DNA of 64,000 bases from Paracidovorax anthurii (GTDB lineage Bacteria > Pseudomonadota > Gammaproteobacteria > Burkholderiales > Burkholderiaceae_C), in NCBI RefSeq assembly GCF_003269065.1, contig NZ_QLTA01000005.1, positions 62,001 to 126,000 on the forward strand, read 5' to 3'. The stretch's first letter is position 1. Every line of letters begins with the position of its first letter. Shown here piece after piece: positions 27,410 through 37,192 of this stretch. The notes under the pieces were generated by a model, which was not told where the DNA came from, searched no databases, and saw only the letters and a program-made list of their open reading frames with translations. Both the position numbers and the translations under genes were made by a program.

Positions 27410-29578
27410 ATGAGCGGCGAGGTGGCCATGGGCACGGGGGAGCCGCATCCCTCCATGCTGGTTCGGGCAGTGGCGGCGGCTTTCGCCGAGGATGGGGTTC
27501 TGGTGTCGGCGCAGCCGAATTTTCGGCCGCGCCATGGTCAGACGGAGATGGCGGTCGCCGTGGCGGAAACCATCGAATGCGGAGGTGCGCTCGTGGTGGA
27601 GGCGGGGACGGGGGTCGGCAAGACGTTTTCGTACCTTGTGCCTGCGCTGCTGAGTGGCGAGCGCGTGCTCATCTCGACGGCCACCAAGGCATTGCAGGAC
27701 CAGTTGTTTTCCCGTGATCTGCCGCGCCTTGCCCAGGTGCTGGCCCTGCCGCTGCGCATGGCGCTGCTCAAGGGGCGCGCCAGCTACCTGTGTCTGCACC
27801 GCCTTGCACTGGCGCGTCAGCATCCGCTGGCACAGGAGCCCGCCGTGGCCCGCCTGATTGCCCGGGTGGAAACGTGGTCCCACTGCACTGCGAGCGGCGA
27901 TCTTTCGGAGTTGCCCGGGTTGGATGAGCGCTCGGCCGCCGTGCAGCTTTTCACGTCGACGCTCGAGAACTGCCTGGGCTCCTCTTGCCCCCGTTTCCGA
28001 TCCTGTCATGTCCATATCGCTCGCAAGGAGGCGTTGTCCGCCGACATCGTGGTCATCAACCACCATCTGTTTTTCGCGGATCAAGCCATCCGGGGTTCAG
28101 GCATGGCGGAATTGCTGCCCAGCGTGCGGGTCGTCGTGTTCGATGAGGCGCATCAGTTGAACGAAACGGGCGTGCAGTTCCTGGGCGTGCAGATATCGTC
28201 CGCGCAATGGCTGGACCTTGCGCGTGATGTGCTCGCGGCAGGGCTTCAGTCCGCTCGCGGGCTGGAGGACTGGCCTGCCATCGCTGCAGCGCTTGACCAG
28301 GCGGCAAGGGACTGGCGGCTGGCCGCCGGCATGTGGCCTGCGGGTACCCGATTGCGCTGGGTGGGCGAGGTGCCGGAGCGTGTGGATCCGCAAGCCTGGC
28401 AGGCGGGGCTGCAGCGGCTGTCGAGTGCATGCCGCCAGGCGCTGGTAGCGTTGGATGGAGTGGGTGAGGCATCTCCTGACTTCACTCGCCTGCACGAGCG
28501 CTGTGTTCGTCTGCTGGAGCGGATCGCCATGTTCTCCGACGCGATGGAGCCCGATGCCGTGCGCTGGGTGGACATCGGTGCGCATCAAGTGCGCATGGTG
28601 CAGTCGCCATTGGACATTGCAAAGCCCATGCACGCGTTATGGCACCCCGGCATTGAAAGGGATGACCTGGCGGGTGAGAAACCACCCTGCACGGAATCCA
28701 CCGATGACCGCGATCTGCCATGGCAGGACGATGAGGCTGGTGGAGGCCCGCACACGCCTCCGTTGTCGGCACGCCCGCGTGGATGGATCTTTACTTCGGC
28801 CACGCTGGGGGACGACGCGTCGCTGCATTGGTTTACCGCATCGTGCGGCCTGGAGGATGCCCGGGTGCTGCGGGTGGAAAGCCCCTTCGATTACGCCGAG
28901 CAGGCTGCCCTGTATGTCCCCCGGCATTTGCCGTCGCCCTCGGATGCCGCGCATGGCGAGGCGGTCGCACGGTGGGCGGGGCAGGCGGCACGGGTGCTCG
29001 GAGGACGCACGCTGGTGTTGACGACCACGCTGAAGGCTCTGCGCGCCATTGGCGAGACCCTCCAGGCATGCTTTCCCGAAGGCTCGGATATCGAAGTGCT
29101 GGTGCAGGGGCAATGGCCCAAGCGGCGGCTCATGGAGCGGTTCCGGGAGGGATGCGATGGGGGGGGTGGGCGCGGATGCGTGCTGGTGGCATCGGCCTCG
29201 TTCTGGGAGGGCTTCGATGTCCCGGGCGATGCGCTTCAACTGGTGGTGATCGATAAACTGCCGTTTCCTCCGCCAGGCGATCCTGTGGTGGAGGCCCGGT
29301 CCCGGCGCCTGGAGGGGCACGGGAAAAGCGCATTCCGGCATTTCGTCTTGCCCGAGGCGGCCATTGCACTCAAGCAGGGTGCAGGGCGTCTGATCCGCAG
29401 CGAGAGCGACCGTGGGTTGTTGGCGATCGCCGACTCACGCCTCGTGACAATGGGCTACGGAAAGCGCCTGCTCGCGGCGTTGCCGCCCATGCGCCGGATT
29501 CAGACGGAAGTGGAGTGGGAAAGCGCGTTGCAGGCGCTTGTCACCACATCTTCCACCAGGGTTCTTCCTTGGCCTTGA
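27410..29578 (+). CDS. ATP-dependent DNA helicase, DinG/YoaA (XPD-like, Fe-S)
   Basis: A 722-residue superfamily 2 helicase. Walker A EAGTGVGKT is at residues 64-72 and the DEAH box is in VVFDEAHQLNE. Four cysteines (C128, C188, C193, C199) are in the spacing of the XPD/DinG iron-sulfur cluster. The C-terminal motifs ASFWEGFDVPGD and QGAGRLIRSESDRG follow. It unwinds DNA 5'-3', probably in repair of stalled forks or R-loops. ATG 27410 was chosen; 27392 and 27428 are also in frame. Its last 38 bases overlap the end of bamD on the other strand. Confidence 0.9.
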   Translation: MSGEVAMGTGEPHPSMLVRAVAAAFAEDGVLVSAQPNFRPRHGQTEMAVAVAETIECGGALVVEAGTGVGKTFSYLVPALLSGERVLISTATKALQDQLFSRDLPRLAQVLALPLRMALLKGRASYLCLHRLALARQHPLAQEPAVARLIARVETWSHCTASGDLSELPGLDERSAAVQLFTSTLENCLGSSCPRFRSCHVHIARKEALSADIVVINHHLFFADQAIRGSGMAELLPSVRVVVFDEAHQLNETGVQFLGVQISSAQWLDLARDVLAAGLQSARGLEDWPAIAAALDQAARDWRLAAGMWPAGTRLRWVGEVPERVDPQAWQAGLQRLSSACRQALVALDGVGEASPDFTRLHERCVRLLERIAMFSDAMEPDAVRWVDIGAHQVRMVQSPLDIAKPMHALWHPGIERDDLAGEKPPCTESTDDRDLPWQDDEAGGGPHTPPLSARPRGWIFTSATLGDDASLHWFTASCGLEDARVLRVESPFDYAEQAALYVPRHLPSPSDAAHGEAVARWAGQAARVLGGRTLVLTTTLKALRAIGETLQACFPEGSDIEVLVQGQWPKRRLMERFREGCDGGGGRGCVLVASASFWEGFDVPGDALQLVVIDKLPFPPPGDPVVEARSRRLEGHGKSAFRHFVLPEAAIALKQGAGRLIRSESDRGLLAIADSRLVTMGYGKRLLAALPPMRRIQTEVEWESALQALVTTSSTRVLPWP

Positions 29579-30338
29579 GGCCGTCGCGCATGAGGCCGCT
29601 CTGTGGGTAGGACGCCGCCATCACGCGTTGAGCGTCATCCCGCAGTTGGGTCATGCCCAAGGCGTCATAGGACTTGACGAGGATATAGAGCGCCTCTTCG
29701 AGTGCCGGAACATCCTTGTAGTCGGCCAGGGCCACCTGCGCACGGCTGATGGCGGCCACGTAAGCGCCACGCTGGTAGTAGTAGCGGGCCACGTGGACTT
29801 CATACTGCGCCAGCGAGTTGACGATATAGGTCATGCGCTGTTGCGCATCGTTGGCGTAGCGGGATTCCGGAAAGCGGGTGACAAGCTCGCGGAACGATTC
29901 GAAGGAATCCTTGGCAGCCTTCTGGTCGCGTTCGGAGAGATCCTGCCGGGAAACCCAGGAGAAAAGCCCCAGGTTGTCATTGAAGTTGACGAGGCCCTTC
30001 AAGTACAGCGCATAGTCGTACGCCGGGCTTGCGGGGTGCAGCTTCATGAAGCGGTCGAGGGTCGCAATGGCCTGGGCCTTCTCTCCGCCCTTGTATTGGG
30101 CGTAGGCCTTTTCGAGTTGCGCCTGCTGGGCCAGCGGCGTTCCAGCGGCCCGGCCTTCGAGTTTCTCGAGCAGCGGCACAGCCTTGTCATAGGCGCTACT
30201 GTTCAGTTCGTCCCGCGCCTCGGAATAGATGCGATCGGGGCTCCAGCCGGCGGTCTTGTCTTCGGGGGTGCTGGAGCAGCCCGCAAGCAGGCCGGCGGCG
30301 AGCAGTGCGGACAACAGAGGCAGGGGACAACGCGGCAT
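29541..30338 (-). CDS. bamD: Outer membrane protein assembly factor BamD
   Basis: A 265-residue lipoprotein of the BAM complex that inserts beta-barrels into the outer membrane. The signal peptide ends in the lipobox LLAGC with C21 as the lipidated residue. Five TPR-like repeats follow (SEARDELNSSAYDKAVPLLEKLE..., QLEKAYAQYKGGEKAQAI...). Length and the YLKGLVNF and RFPESRYANDAQQRM segments fit BamD. The 3' end overlaps the helicase gene by 38 bases; the start is divergent from dnaE. Confidence 0.94.
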   Translation of the reverse strand: MPRCPLPLLSALLAAGLLAGCSSTPEDKTAGWSPDRIYSEARDELNSSAYDKAVPLLEKLEGRAAGTPLAQQAQLEKAYAQYKGGEKAQAIATLDRFMKLHPASPAYDYALYLKGLVNFNDNLGLFSWVSRQDLSERDQKAAKDSFESFRELVTRFPESRYANDAQQRMTYIVNSLAQYEVHVARYYYQRGAYVAAISRAQVALADYKDVPALEEALYILVKSYDALGMTQLRDDAQRVMAASYPQSGLMRDGLKAKEEPWWKMW

Positions 30339-30516
30339 GGCAGCGGCTTTCTGACAATGGAGGAGGTCGGTTCCGGTCCGGTGGGGCGGCAGGCCGAGGG
30401 CCGAATGTATGGCCCCGTGCGCGCTTTGGCGCCAGCCGGGCAGGCAAGCCGCGAATTGTAATGGCCGCCGGCCGCACCCCATTCACCCGGGCAAGGACTG
30501 CCAAAGGGGGCATTCC

Positions 30517-30522
30517 TACAAT
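30517..30522 (+). promoter_or_regulatory. Candidate -10 box of dnaE (possible leaderless mRNA)
   Basis: TACAAT ends seven bases before the dnaE ATG at 30530, and there is no Shine-Dalgarno sequence. The -35 region is weak. Confidence 0.4.
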
Positions 30523-30529
30523 ACGGCCC

Positions 30530-33500
30530 ATGTTTGTTCATTTGCGCCTGCACACCGAGTTCTCCGTCGTTGACGGCACCACCCGCATCGACGACGTGGC
30601 CAAAGCCGCTGCCAAGGACGGGCAGCCTGCGATGGCGATTACGGATCTTCACAATCTTTTCGGGGCGATCAAGTTCTACAAGGAGGCCCGGGGCAAGGGG
30701 GTGAAGCCGATCCTGGGGGCCGAAATCAGCGTCGAATCTGAGGCGCCAGGCGGTGCTCCGTCCCGCATGCTGCTGCTGGCGCAGGGGCAGCAGGGCTACC
30801 TGAATCTCTGCGAGCTGCTGGCGAGGGCCTGGACCCGCAATGTCGTCAAGAACGTGCCGTTGTGCACCTGGGACTGGCTGGAGGAGCTGGGTGGGGATTT
30901 GATCGCGCTCTCCGGGGCCCAGTCCGGTCCCGTGGGGCAGGCATTCATCCGCGGCGATGAAGAGGGGGCCGCCAGCGTGGCGTTGCGCCTGGCCACCATC
31001 TTCCCGCACCGTTTTTACCTGGAACTGCAGCGTGCCGGACGCCCCGAGGATGAAATGCAGGTGGTTTCCGCGGTGCAGCTGGCGGCCCGGCTGAATCTGC
31101 CGGTGGTGGCCACGCAGCCCGCGCAGTTCCTCACGGGTGACGACTACGAAGCCCACGAGGCCCGGGTGTGCATTTCCGAAGGAGAGATCCTGGCCAACCC
31201 GCGCCGTGTGCGGCGTTTCACGCGCGAGCAGTATTTCAAGTCGAGTGCGCAGATGGAGGCGCTTTTTGCCGATGTGCCCACAGCCGTCGCGAATACGCTC
31301 GAAATCGCCAGGCGCTGCAGCCTCACGCTGGTGCTGGGCAAGCCGCGCCTGCCGGACTTTCCCACGCCCAACGGGATGCCGATCGACGAGTACTTCCGCT
31401 ATGCGTCCTTTCAGGGGCTGGAAGAACGCTTGACCCACCTCTATCAGAACGAGGCGGTGCGTGGCAAGGAGCGCCCCCGCTACGTGGAGCGGCTGGAGTT
31501 CGAACTGGCCACCATCCTCAAGATGGGCTTTCCGGGTTACTTCCTCATCGTGGGCGACTTCATCAACTGGGCCAAGAACAACGGTTGTCCCGTCGGGCCC
31601 GGCCGAGGCTCGGGCGCGGGCTCGCTGGTCGCGTATGCCCTCAAGATCACCGACCTGGATCCGCTGCAGTACAACCTGCTGTTCGAGCGTTTCCTGAATC
31701 CGGAGCGGGTGTCCATGCCCGACTTCGACATCGACTTCTGCCAGTCCAATCGGGACCGTGTCATCGACTACGTGAAGGAGAAGTATGGCAAGGATGCCGT
31801 GAGCCAGATCGCCACGTTCGGCACGATGGCGGCCAAGGCCGCCATTCGTGACGTGGGCCGGGTGATGGACATGAGCTACACCTTCTGCGACGGCATTTCC
31901 AAGCTCGTGCCTGGCAAGCCGGGCATGACCTATACGCTGCAGTACCCGCCCAGTCCCAAGAAGGACGGGGACAAGAACAATTACGCGCTCGAACTGGAGC
32001 CCATGCTGGCCGAGCGGGTGGAGAAGGAAGAAGACGTCCGGACCATCATCGAGATGGCGCAGAAGCTCGAAGGCATGACCCGGAACATCGGCATGCACGC
32101 CGGAGGGGTGCTGATCGCACCGGGCAAGCTCACCGATTTCTGCCCGCTCTACCAGCAGCCGGGCAGCGAGTCGGCGGTCAGCCAGTACGACAAGGACGAT
32201 GTGGAGGCGATCGGCCTCGTGAAGTTCGACTTTCTGGGGCTGGCCACGCTCACCATCCTCGAAATCGCGCGTGAATTCATCGTCAGGCGCCACAAGGGGC
32301 AGGAGGGCTTCGCTTACGAAAACATCCCCCTCGACGATGCCGCGACCTATCGGCTGTTCTCCGAGGGGCGCACGGAGGCAGTGTTCCAGTTTGAAAGCCG
32401 CGGCATGCAGGGCATGCTGAGGGAGGCCCGTCCCAGCCGGCTGGAGGATCTCATCGCGCTGAACGCGCTGTACCGGCCGGGCCCGATGGACCTGATCCCC
32501 AGTTTCGTGAACCGCAAGCACGGCAAGGAGGATGTGGAGTACCCCCACCCCCTGGTGGAGAAGGTGCTTGCCGAAACCTACGGGATCATGGTGTACCAGG
32601 AGCAGGTGATGCAGACCGCCCAGGTGCTGGGGGGCTACAGCCTGGGCGGTGCCGACTTGCTGCGCCGCGCGATGGGCAAGAAGAAGGCCGAGGAAATGGC
32701 CGAACACCGGAAGATCTTCCGCGAAGGGGCCGCCAAGAACGGCCTCGACGAGCAGAGGGCCGACGAAGTGTTCGACCTGATGGAGAAGTTCGCGGGCTAC
32801 GGCTTCAACAAGTCGCACGCGGCGGCCTACTCGCTGCTGGCCTATCACACGGGCTGGCTCAAGGTGCACTACACGGCCGAGTTCTTCTGCGCGAACATGA
32901 CCGTGGAAATGGACGACACCGACAAACTCAAGGTGCTCTATGAGGATGCCCTGAAGGAAGGGCTGACGTTCGAGCCGCCGGACGTCAACCGGGGCATGTA
33001 CCGTTTCGAGCCGGTCACCGACAAGGTCATTCGCTACGGCCTGGGCGCCATCAAGGGGACCGGGCAGCAGGCGATCGAGGCCATCATCGCGGCGCGCGAA
33101 GGGCGTGGCGTGGGGCCGCGCGGCGATACCCGGGGGGGGTTCACCAGCCTGTTCGATTTCTGCGTTCGGGTGGACCGTACGCGGCTCAATAAGCGCACGC
33201 TCGAGGCCCTCATCAAGGGCGGGGCATTCGACGGCCTCGACATGAACCGGGCGGCCCTTGCCGCTTCCATCGACCGGGCATTCGATTTCGCCAATGCCAC
33301 CCTCGCCAATGCGAACCAGGGAGGGCTCTTCGACATGATGGGCGAAGACGCCCATGGGTCGAGTACCCAAGAGCCTGGCCTCGTGGACATGCTGCCCTGG
33401 GGGATCAAGGAGCGGTTGACCCAGGAGAAGACCGCCATCGGCTTCTACCTGTCGGGCCACCTGTTCGATGAAGTGGAGCGTGAGGTGCGCCGGTTCGTGC

Positions 33501-34075
33501 GCACGCCGATCGACGAAATGGCCGACAGCCGCGAGCCGCAGACCATGGCGGGAATCGTGAGCGATTTCCGGGTGATCAACGGCCAGCGGGGGCGCCTGGC
33601 CTTGTTCAAGCTCGATGACAAATCCGCCACCATCGAGGCGTCGGCCGACGAAGGGGTGCTGAATGCAAACCGCGATTTGCTCAAGGACGATGAATTCGTG
33701 GTGCTCCTGGGGCGGCTCCAGCTGGACCATTTCAGCGGCGGATTGCGTTTGAAGGTGCAGCAAGGCTGGGATCTGGCCGGCGCCCGCGCCAAGTTCGGGC
33801 GGTATCTGCAGGTGGCGGTGGGGGACTGTGCACCGGATGTCCAGCGTCTGGTGCGTGAGTTTCCTCCCAAGCGCCAGGAAACGCCCGAGGGCGAGGTGCT
33901 ATTGCATGGGTTGCGCGTGCGCATGGGCGTGCGCTGCAAGGCGGAAGGGCACGAGGCCGTGGCGGAACTGCAACTGGGCGAGAGCAGTCGCTTTTTTCCG
34001 TCCGATGCCGCCTTGGCGGCCTGGGGCGCGGAAACGGGCAGCGGGGCGATCAGCGTTGTCTATGACGCAGGGTGA
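30530..34075 (+). CDS. dnaE: DNA polymerase III subunit alpha
   Basis: The 1181-residue replicative polymerase, close to the usual 1160. The PHP domain opens with FVHLRLHTEFSVVDG. The polymerase active site PDFDIDFCQ places the catalytic aspartates at D398 and D400. The GRGSGAGSLVAYAL, GIMVYQEQVM and FNKSHAAAYSLLAYHTGWLK blocks are conserved. C-terminal helix-hairpin-helix and OB domains follow, including VNGQRG-like IVSDFRVINGQRGRLALF. The start MFVHLRLH at 30530 is the family start. The frame is open further upstream, but that part lies in the bamD-dnaE promoter region. Confidence 0.97.
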   Translation: MFVHLRLHTEFSVVDGTTRIDDVAKAAAKDGQPAMAITDLHNLFGAIKFYKEARGKGVKPILGAEISVESEAPGGAPSRMLLLAQGQQGYLNLCELLARAWTRNVVKNVPLCTWDWLEELGGDLIALSGAQSGPVGQAFIRGDEEGAASVALRLATIFPHRFYLELQRAGRPEDEMQVVSAVQLAARLNLPVVATQPAQFLTGDDYEAHEARVCISEGEILANPRRVRRFTREQYFKSSAQMEALFADVPTAVANTLEIARRCSLTLVLGKPRLPDFPTPNGMPIDEYFRYASFQGLEERLTHLYQNEAVRGKERPRYVERLEFELATILKMGFPGYFLIVGDFINWAKNNGCPVGPGRGSGAGSLVAYALKITDLDPLQYNLLFERFLNPERVSMPDFDIDFCQSNRDRVIDYVKEKYGKDAVSQIATFGTMAAKAAIRDVGRVMDMSYTFCDGISKLVPGKPGMTYTLQYPPSPKKDGDKNNYALELEPMLAERVEKEEDVRTIIEMAQKLEGMTRNIGMHAGGVLIAPGKLTDFCPLYQQPGSESAVSQYDKDDVEAIGLVKFDFLGLATLTILEIAREFIVRRHKGQEGFAYENIPLDDAATYRLFSEGRTEAVFQFESRGMQGMLREARPSRLEDLIALNALYRPGPMDLIPSFVNRKHGKEDVEYPHPLVEKVLAETYGIMVYQEQVMQTAQVLGGYSLGGADLLRRAMGKKKAEEMAEHRKIFREGAAKNGLDEQRADEVFDLMEKFAGYGFNKSHAAAYSLLAYHTGWLKVHYTAEFFCANMTVEMDDTDKLKVLYEDALKEGLTFEPPDVNRGMYRFEPVTDKVIRYGLGAIKGTGQQAIEAIIAAREGRGVGPRGDTRGGFTSLFDFCVRVDRTRLNKRTLEALIKGGAFDGLDMNRAALAASIDRAFDFANATLANANQGGLFDMMGEDAHGSSTQEPGLVDMLPWGIKERLTQEKTAIGFYLSGHLFDEVEREVRRFVRTPIDEMADSREPQTMAGIVSDFRVINGQRGRLALFKLDDKSATIEASADEGVLNANRDLLKDDEFVVLLGRLQLDHFSGGLRLKVQQGWDLAGARAKFGRYLQVAVGDCAPDVQRLVREFPPKRQETPEGEVLLHGLRVRMGVRCKAEGHEAVAELQLGESSRFFPSDAALAAWGAETGSGAISVVYDAG

Positions 34076-34254
34076 AATTCCGCGGGGCGCCTGGTGGTCG
34101 GCGGTTGAAATCCGCGCTTCCAGCGTCAGGTGAGGGGCGCCGGCATCGGGTGGATGCAGGCTCCGCCCGCGCCGTGGCGACCGGGGGTGCGGCGGGCGGA
34201 ATCGGACCTGGAAAATGGGCGTTTTCGCCCTGGGTCAAACGCCCCGACACGTTC

Positions 34255-34260
34255 TAGAAT
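34255..34260 (+). promoter_or_regulatory. Candidate -10 box of clpS (possible leaderless mRNA)
   Basis: TAGAAT ends seven bases before the clpS ATG at 34268. If the nearby ATG at 34259 were the start instead, the box would overlap it. Confidence 0.35.
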
Positions 34261-34267
34261 GGGCCGC

Positions 34268-34627
34268 ATGGCAACTAAACCACCCTCTTTCACCCCAGCG
34301 CCGCCCACGGGGGCGCCGTCGCGGGACGATGGCGGTTCGGTCGTGCTCGAAAGACGCACCCTGAGGACCCAGCCGCCGCAGATGTACCAGGTGGTCATGC
34401 TCAACGACGACTACACGCCCATGGAGTTCGTGATCGTCGTGTTGCAGGAGTTCTTCGGCAAGGACCGCGAGGCGGCCACGCAGATCATGCTCAAGATCCA
34501 TTTGGACGGCAAAGGCGTATGTGGAGTGTATTCACGCGATGTCGCCGCCACCAAGGTCGAACAGGTCCGCGATGCGGCGCACAAGGCGGGCCATCCGCTG
34601 CAGTGCCTGAGCGAGCCTGTTGAATAA
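34268..34627 (+). CDS. clpS: ATP-dependent Clp protease adaptor ClpS
   Basis: A 119-residue N-end-rule adaptor that delivers substrates to ClpAP. A flexible Pro/Thr-rich N-terminus (residues 1-38) precedes the core with the amino-acid pocket: [14 protein letters not shown] (N47, D48, D49) and H78 in [10 protein letters not shown]. The core ends [14 protein letters not shown]. It is directly upstream of clpA (56 bases), the standard arrangement. Confidence 0.96.
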   Translation: MATKPPSFTPAPPTGAPSRDDGGSVVLERRTLRTQPPQMYQVVMLNDDYTPMEFVIVVLQEFFGKDREAATQIMLKIHLDGKGVCGVYSRDVAATKVEQVRDAAHKAGHPLQCLSEPVE

Positions 34628-34683
34628 CCGGCCTCGGGTCCCGATCTAACGTTATCCCTTCCCGCAAGCACAAAGGAGTTCAC

Positions 34684-37032
34684 ATGATTGCCCAGGAACT
34701 GGAAGTCAGCTTGCACATGGCCTTCGTCGAGGCCCGCCAGCAGCGCCACGAGTTCATCACCGTGGAGCATCTGTTGCTTGCACTGCTTGATAACCCCAGC
34801 GCAGCAGAGGTGTTGCGCGCATGCTCGGCCAACATCGAGGACCTGCGGTCGTCGCTGGCCAATTTCATCAAGGACAACACGCCCCAGGTGGCTGGCACGG
34901 ACGAGGTGGACACGCAGCCCACGCTCGGATTCCAGCGGGTGATCCAGCGCGCCATCATGCACGTACAGTCCACCGGCAATGGCAAGAAGGAAGTGACCGG
35001 CGCGAACGTGCTGGTCGCCATCTTCGGCGAGAAGGATTCGCATGCCGTGTACTACCTGCACCAGCAGGGCGTGACCCGTCTGGACGTGGTCAATTTCATC
35101 GCCCACGGCATCAAGAAGGGCGAGCCGCCGGAGCCTGCGAAGGCCGAGAATCCGGCGGAGTCGGAAGAGGGCAGCGGCAGCGAGCGCAGCGAAAAGGCCT
35201 CGCCGCTGGAGCAGTACACGCAGAACCTCAACCAGGCCGCCAAGGAAGGCAAGATCGATCCGCTCATCGGCCGCAACTACGAGGTCGAGCGCACCATCCA
35301 GATCCTCTGCCGCCGCCGCAAGAACAACCCGCTGCTGGTGGGCGAGGCCGGCGTGGGCAAGACCGCCATCGCGGAAGGCCTGGCATGGCGCATCACGCAG
35401 AACGACGTGCCGGAAATCCTGGCCGAGGCGTCGGTGTACTCGCTGGACATGGGTGCGCTCCTGGCGGGCACGAAGTACCGTGGCGACTTCGAGCAGCGCC
35501 TGAAGGGCGTGCTCAAGTCGCTCAAGGACCGGCCCAACGCCATCCTGTTCATCGACGAGATCCATACGCTGATCGGCGCGGGCGCGGCCTCCGGCGGCAC
35601 GCTGGACGCCTCCAACCTGCTCAAGCCGGCGCTCTCCAGCGGCCAGCTCAAGTGCATCGGCGCGACGACGTTCACCGAGTACCGCGGCATCTTCGAGAAG
35701 GACGCGGCACTGTCACGCCGCTTCCAGAAGGTGGACGTGGTCGAGCCCACGGTGGCCGAGACGGTGGACATCCTCAAGGGCCTCAAGAGCCGTTTCGAAG
35801 AGCACCACAGCGTCAAGTACGCCGCTGCGGCCCTGCTGGCCGCGGCGGAGCTGTCGGCCAAGTACATCAACGACCGGCATCTGCCCGACAAGGCCATCGA
35901 CGTGATCGATGAGGCGGGCGCGGCGCAGCGCATTCTCGTGGCCAGCAAGCGCAAGAAGACCATCGGCAAGGCCGAGATCGAGGAAATCGTGGCCAAGATC
36001 GCGCGCATTCCCCCCGCGAATGTGTCCAACGACGACCGCAGCAAGCTGCAGACGCTGGAGCGCGACCTGAAGAGCGTGGTGTTCGGCCAGGACAAGGCCC
36101 TGGAGGTGCTGGCGTCGGCGGTCAAGATGGCCCGCTCCGGCCTGGGCAAGGGCGACAAGCCGATCGGCTCGTTCCTGTTCAGCGGCCCCACCGGCGTCGG
36201 CAAGACCGAGGCGGCCAAGCAGCTCGCCTACATCCTCGGCATCGAGCTGATCCGCTTCGACATGTCCGAGTACATGGAGCGCCATGCGGTGAGCCGCCTG
36301 ATCGGCGCGCCTCCGGGCTACGTGGGCTTCGACCAGGGGGGGCTGCTCACCGAGGCCATCACGAAGAAGCCGCACGCGGTGCTGCTGCTCGACGAGATCG
36401 AGAAGGCGCATCCGGACATCTTCAACGTGCTGCTGCAGGTGATGGACCATGGCACGCTGACCGACAACAACGGTCGCAAGGCCGACTTCCGCAACGTCAT
36501 CATCATCATGACGACGAACGCGGGGGCCGAGACCATGAACAAGGCCACCATCGGCTTCACGAACCCGCGCCAGGCGGGCGACGAGATGGGCGACATCAAG
36601 CGCCTGTTCACGCCGGAGTTCCGCAACCGCCTGGATGCGACCGTGAGCTTCAAGCCGCTGGACGAGCAGATCATCCTGCGCGTGGTGGACAAGTTCCTGC
36701 TGCAGCTCGAAACCCAGTTGGCCGAGAAGAAGGTCGAGGTCACTTTCACCGACGTGCTGCGCAAGCACCTCGCGAAGAAGGGGTTCGATCCGCTCATGGG
36801 GGCCCGCCCGATGCAGCGCCTCATCCAGGACACCATCCGCCGCGCGCTGGCCGACGAGCTCCTGTTCGGCCGCCTGACCGATGGCGGGCGCCTCGCGGTG
36901 GACATCGAGGTCAAGACCGACGACAAGGGCGTGGAAACCTCGGAGGTCCAACTGGACATCCAGCCCTTGGCCAAGAAAGACCGATCTGCCAAGTCGGAGC
37001 CTGCGGAGCCGGAAGAGGCCACGGCCGACTGA
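34684..37032 (+). CDS. clpA: ATP-dependent Clp protease ATP-binding subunit ClpA
   Basis: A 782-residue AAA+ unfoldase that feeds proteins into ClpP. The N-terminal repeat domain ([24 protein letters not shown]) binds ClpS. The first ATPase domain has GEAGVGKT at 220-227, the second GPTGVGKT at 501-508. The ClpP-binding loop region and the sensor ARPMQRLIQ are present. The C-terminal tail is acidic. GGAG lies before the ATG, and a strong terminator follows the gene. Confidence 0.97.
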   Translation: MIAQELEVSLHMAFVEARQQRHEFITVEHLLLALLDNPSAAEVLRACSANIEDLRSSLANFIKDNTPQVAGTDEVDTQPTLGFQRVIQRAIMHVQSTGNGKKEVTGANVLVAIFGEKDSHAVYYLHQQGVTRLDVVNFIAHGIKKGEPPEPAKAENPAESEEGSGSERSEKASPLEQYTQNLNQAAKEGKIDPLIGRNYEVERTIQILCRRRKNNPLLVGEAGVGKTAIAEGLAWRITQNDVPEILAEASVYSLDMGALLAGTKYRGDFEQRLKGVLKSLKDRPNAILFIDEIHTLIGAGAASGGTLDASNLLKPALSSGQLKCIGATTFTEYRGIFEKDAALSRRFQKVDVVEPTVAETVDILKGLKSRFEEHHSVKYAAAALLAAAELSAKYINDRHLPDKAIDVIDEAGAAQRILVASKRKKTIGKAEIEEIVAKIARIPPANVSNDDRSKLQTLERDLKSVVFGQDKALEVLASAVKMARSGLGKGDKPIGSFLFSGPTGVGKTEAAKQLAYILGIELIRFDMSEYMERHAVSRLIGAPPGYVGFDQGGLLTEAITKKPHAVLLLDEIEKAHPDIFNVLLQVMDHGTLTDNNGRKADFRNVIIIMTTNAGAETMNKATIGFTNPRQAGDEMGDIKRLFTPEFRNRLDATVSFKPLDEQIILRVVDKFLLQLETQLAEKKVEVTFTDVLRKHLAKKGFDPLMGARPMQRLIQDTIRRALADELLFGRLTDGGRLAVDIEVKTDDKGVETSEVQLDIQPLAKKDRSAKSEPAEPEEATAD

Positions 37033-37078
37033 GGTCGCCTGGGAGAAGCCGCTGGCTTCGTGATTCCATGAAGCAAGC

Positions 37079-37110
37079 AAGGCCCGCGGTGATCGCCGCG
37101 GGCCTTTTCT
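37079..37110 (+). terminator. Terminator after clpA
   Basis: Arms AAGGCCCGCGG / CCGCGGGCCTT around a short loop, then TTCTTTTC. Confidence 0.9.
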
Positions 37111-37192
37111 TTTCTGGTGTGGTGGGAGTTCTGGGCGTGCGCAGGAGCAACCCAGGCGCGCCGTGGCGCGCGCTTTCGTGACGCCTCGTGCC

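Noticed and set aside
30203-33763. 1186-residue open frame opposite dnaE
   Set aside because: Antisense shadow; the plus strand encodes an unmistakable DNA polymerase III alpha with intact motifs.
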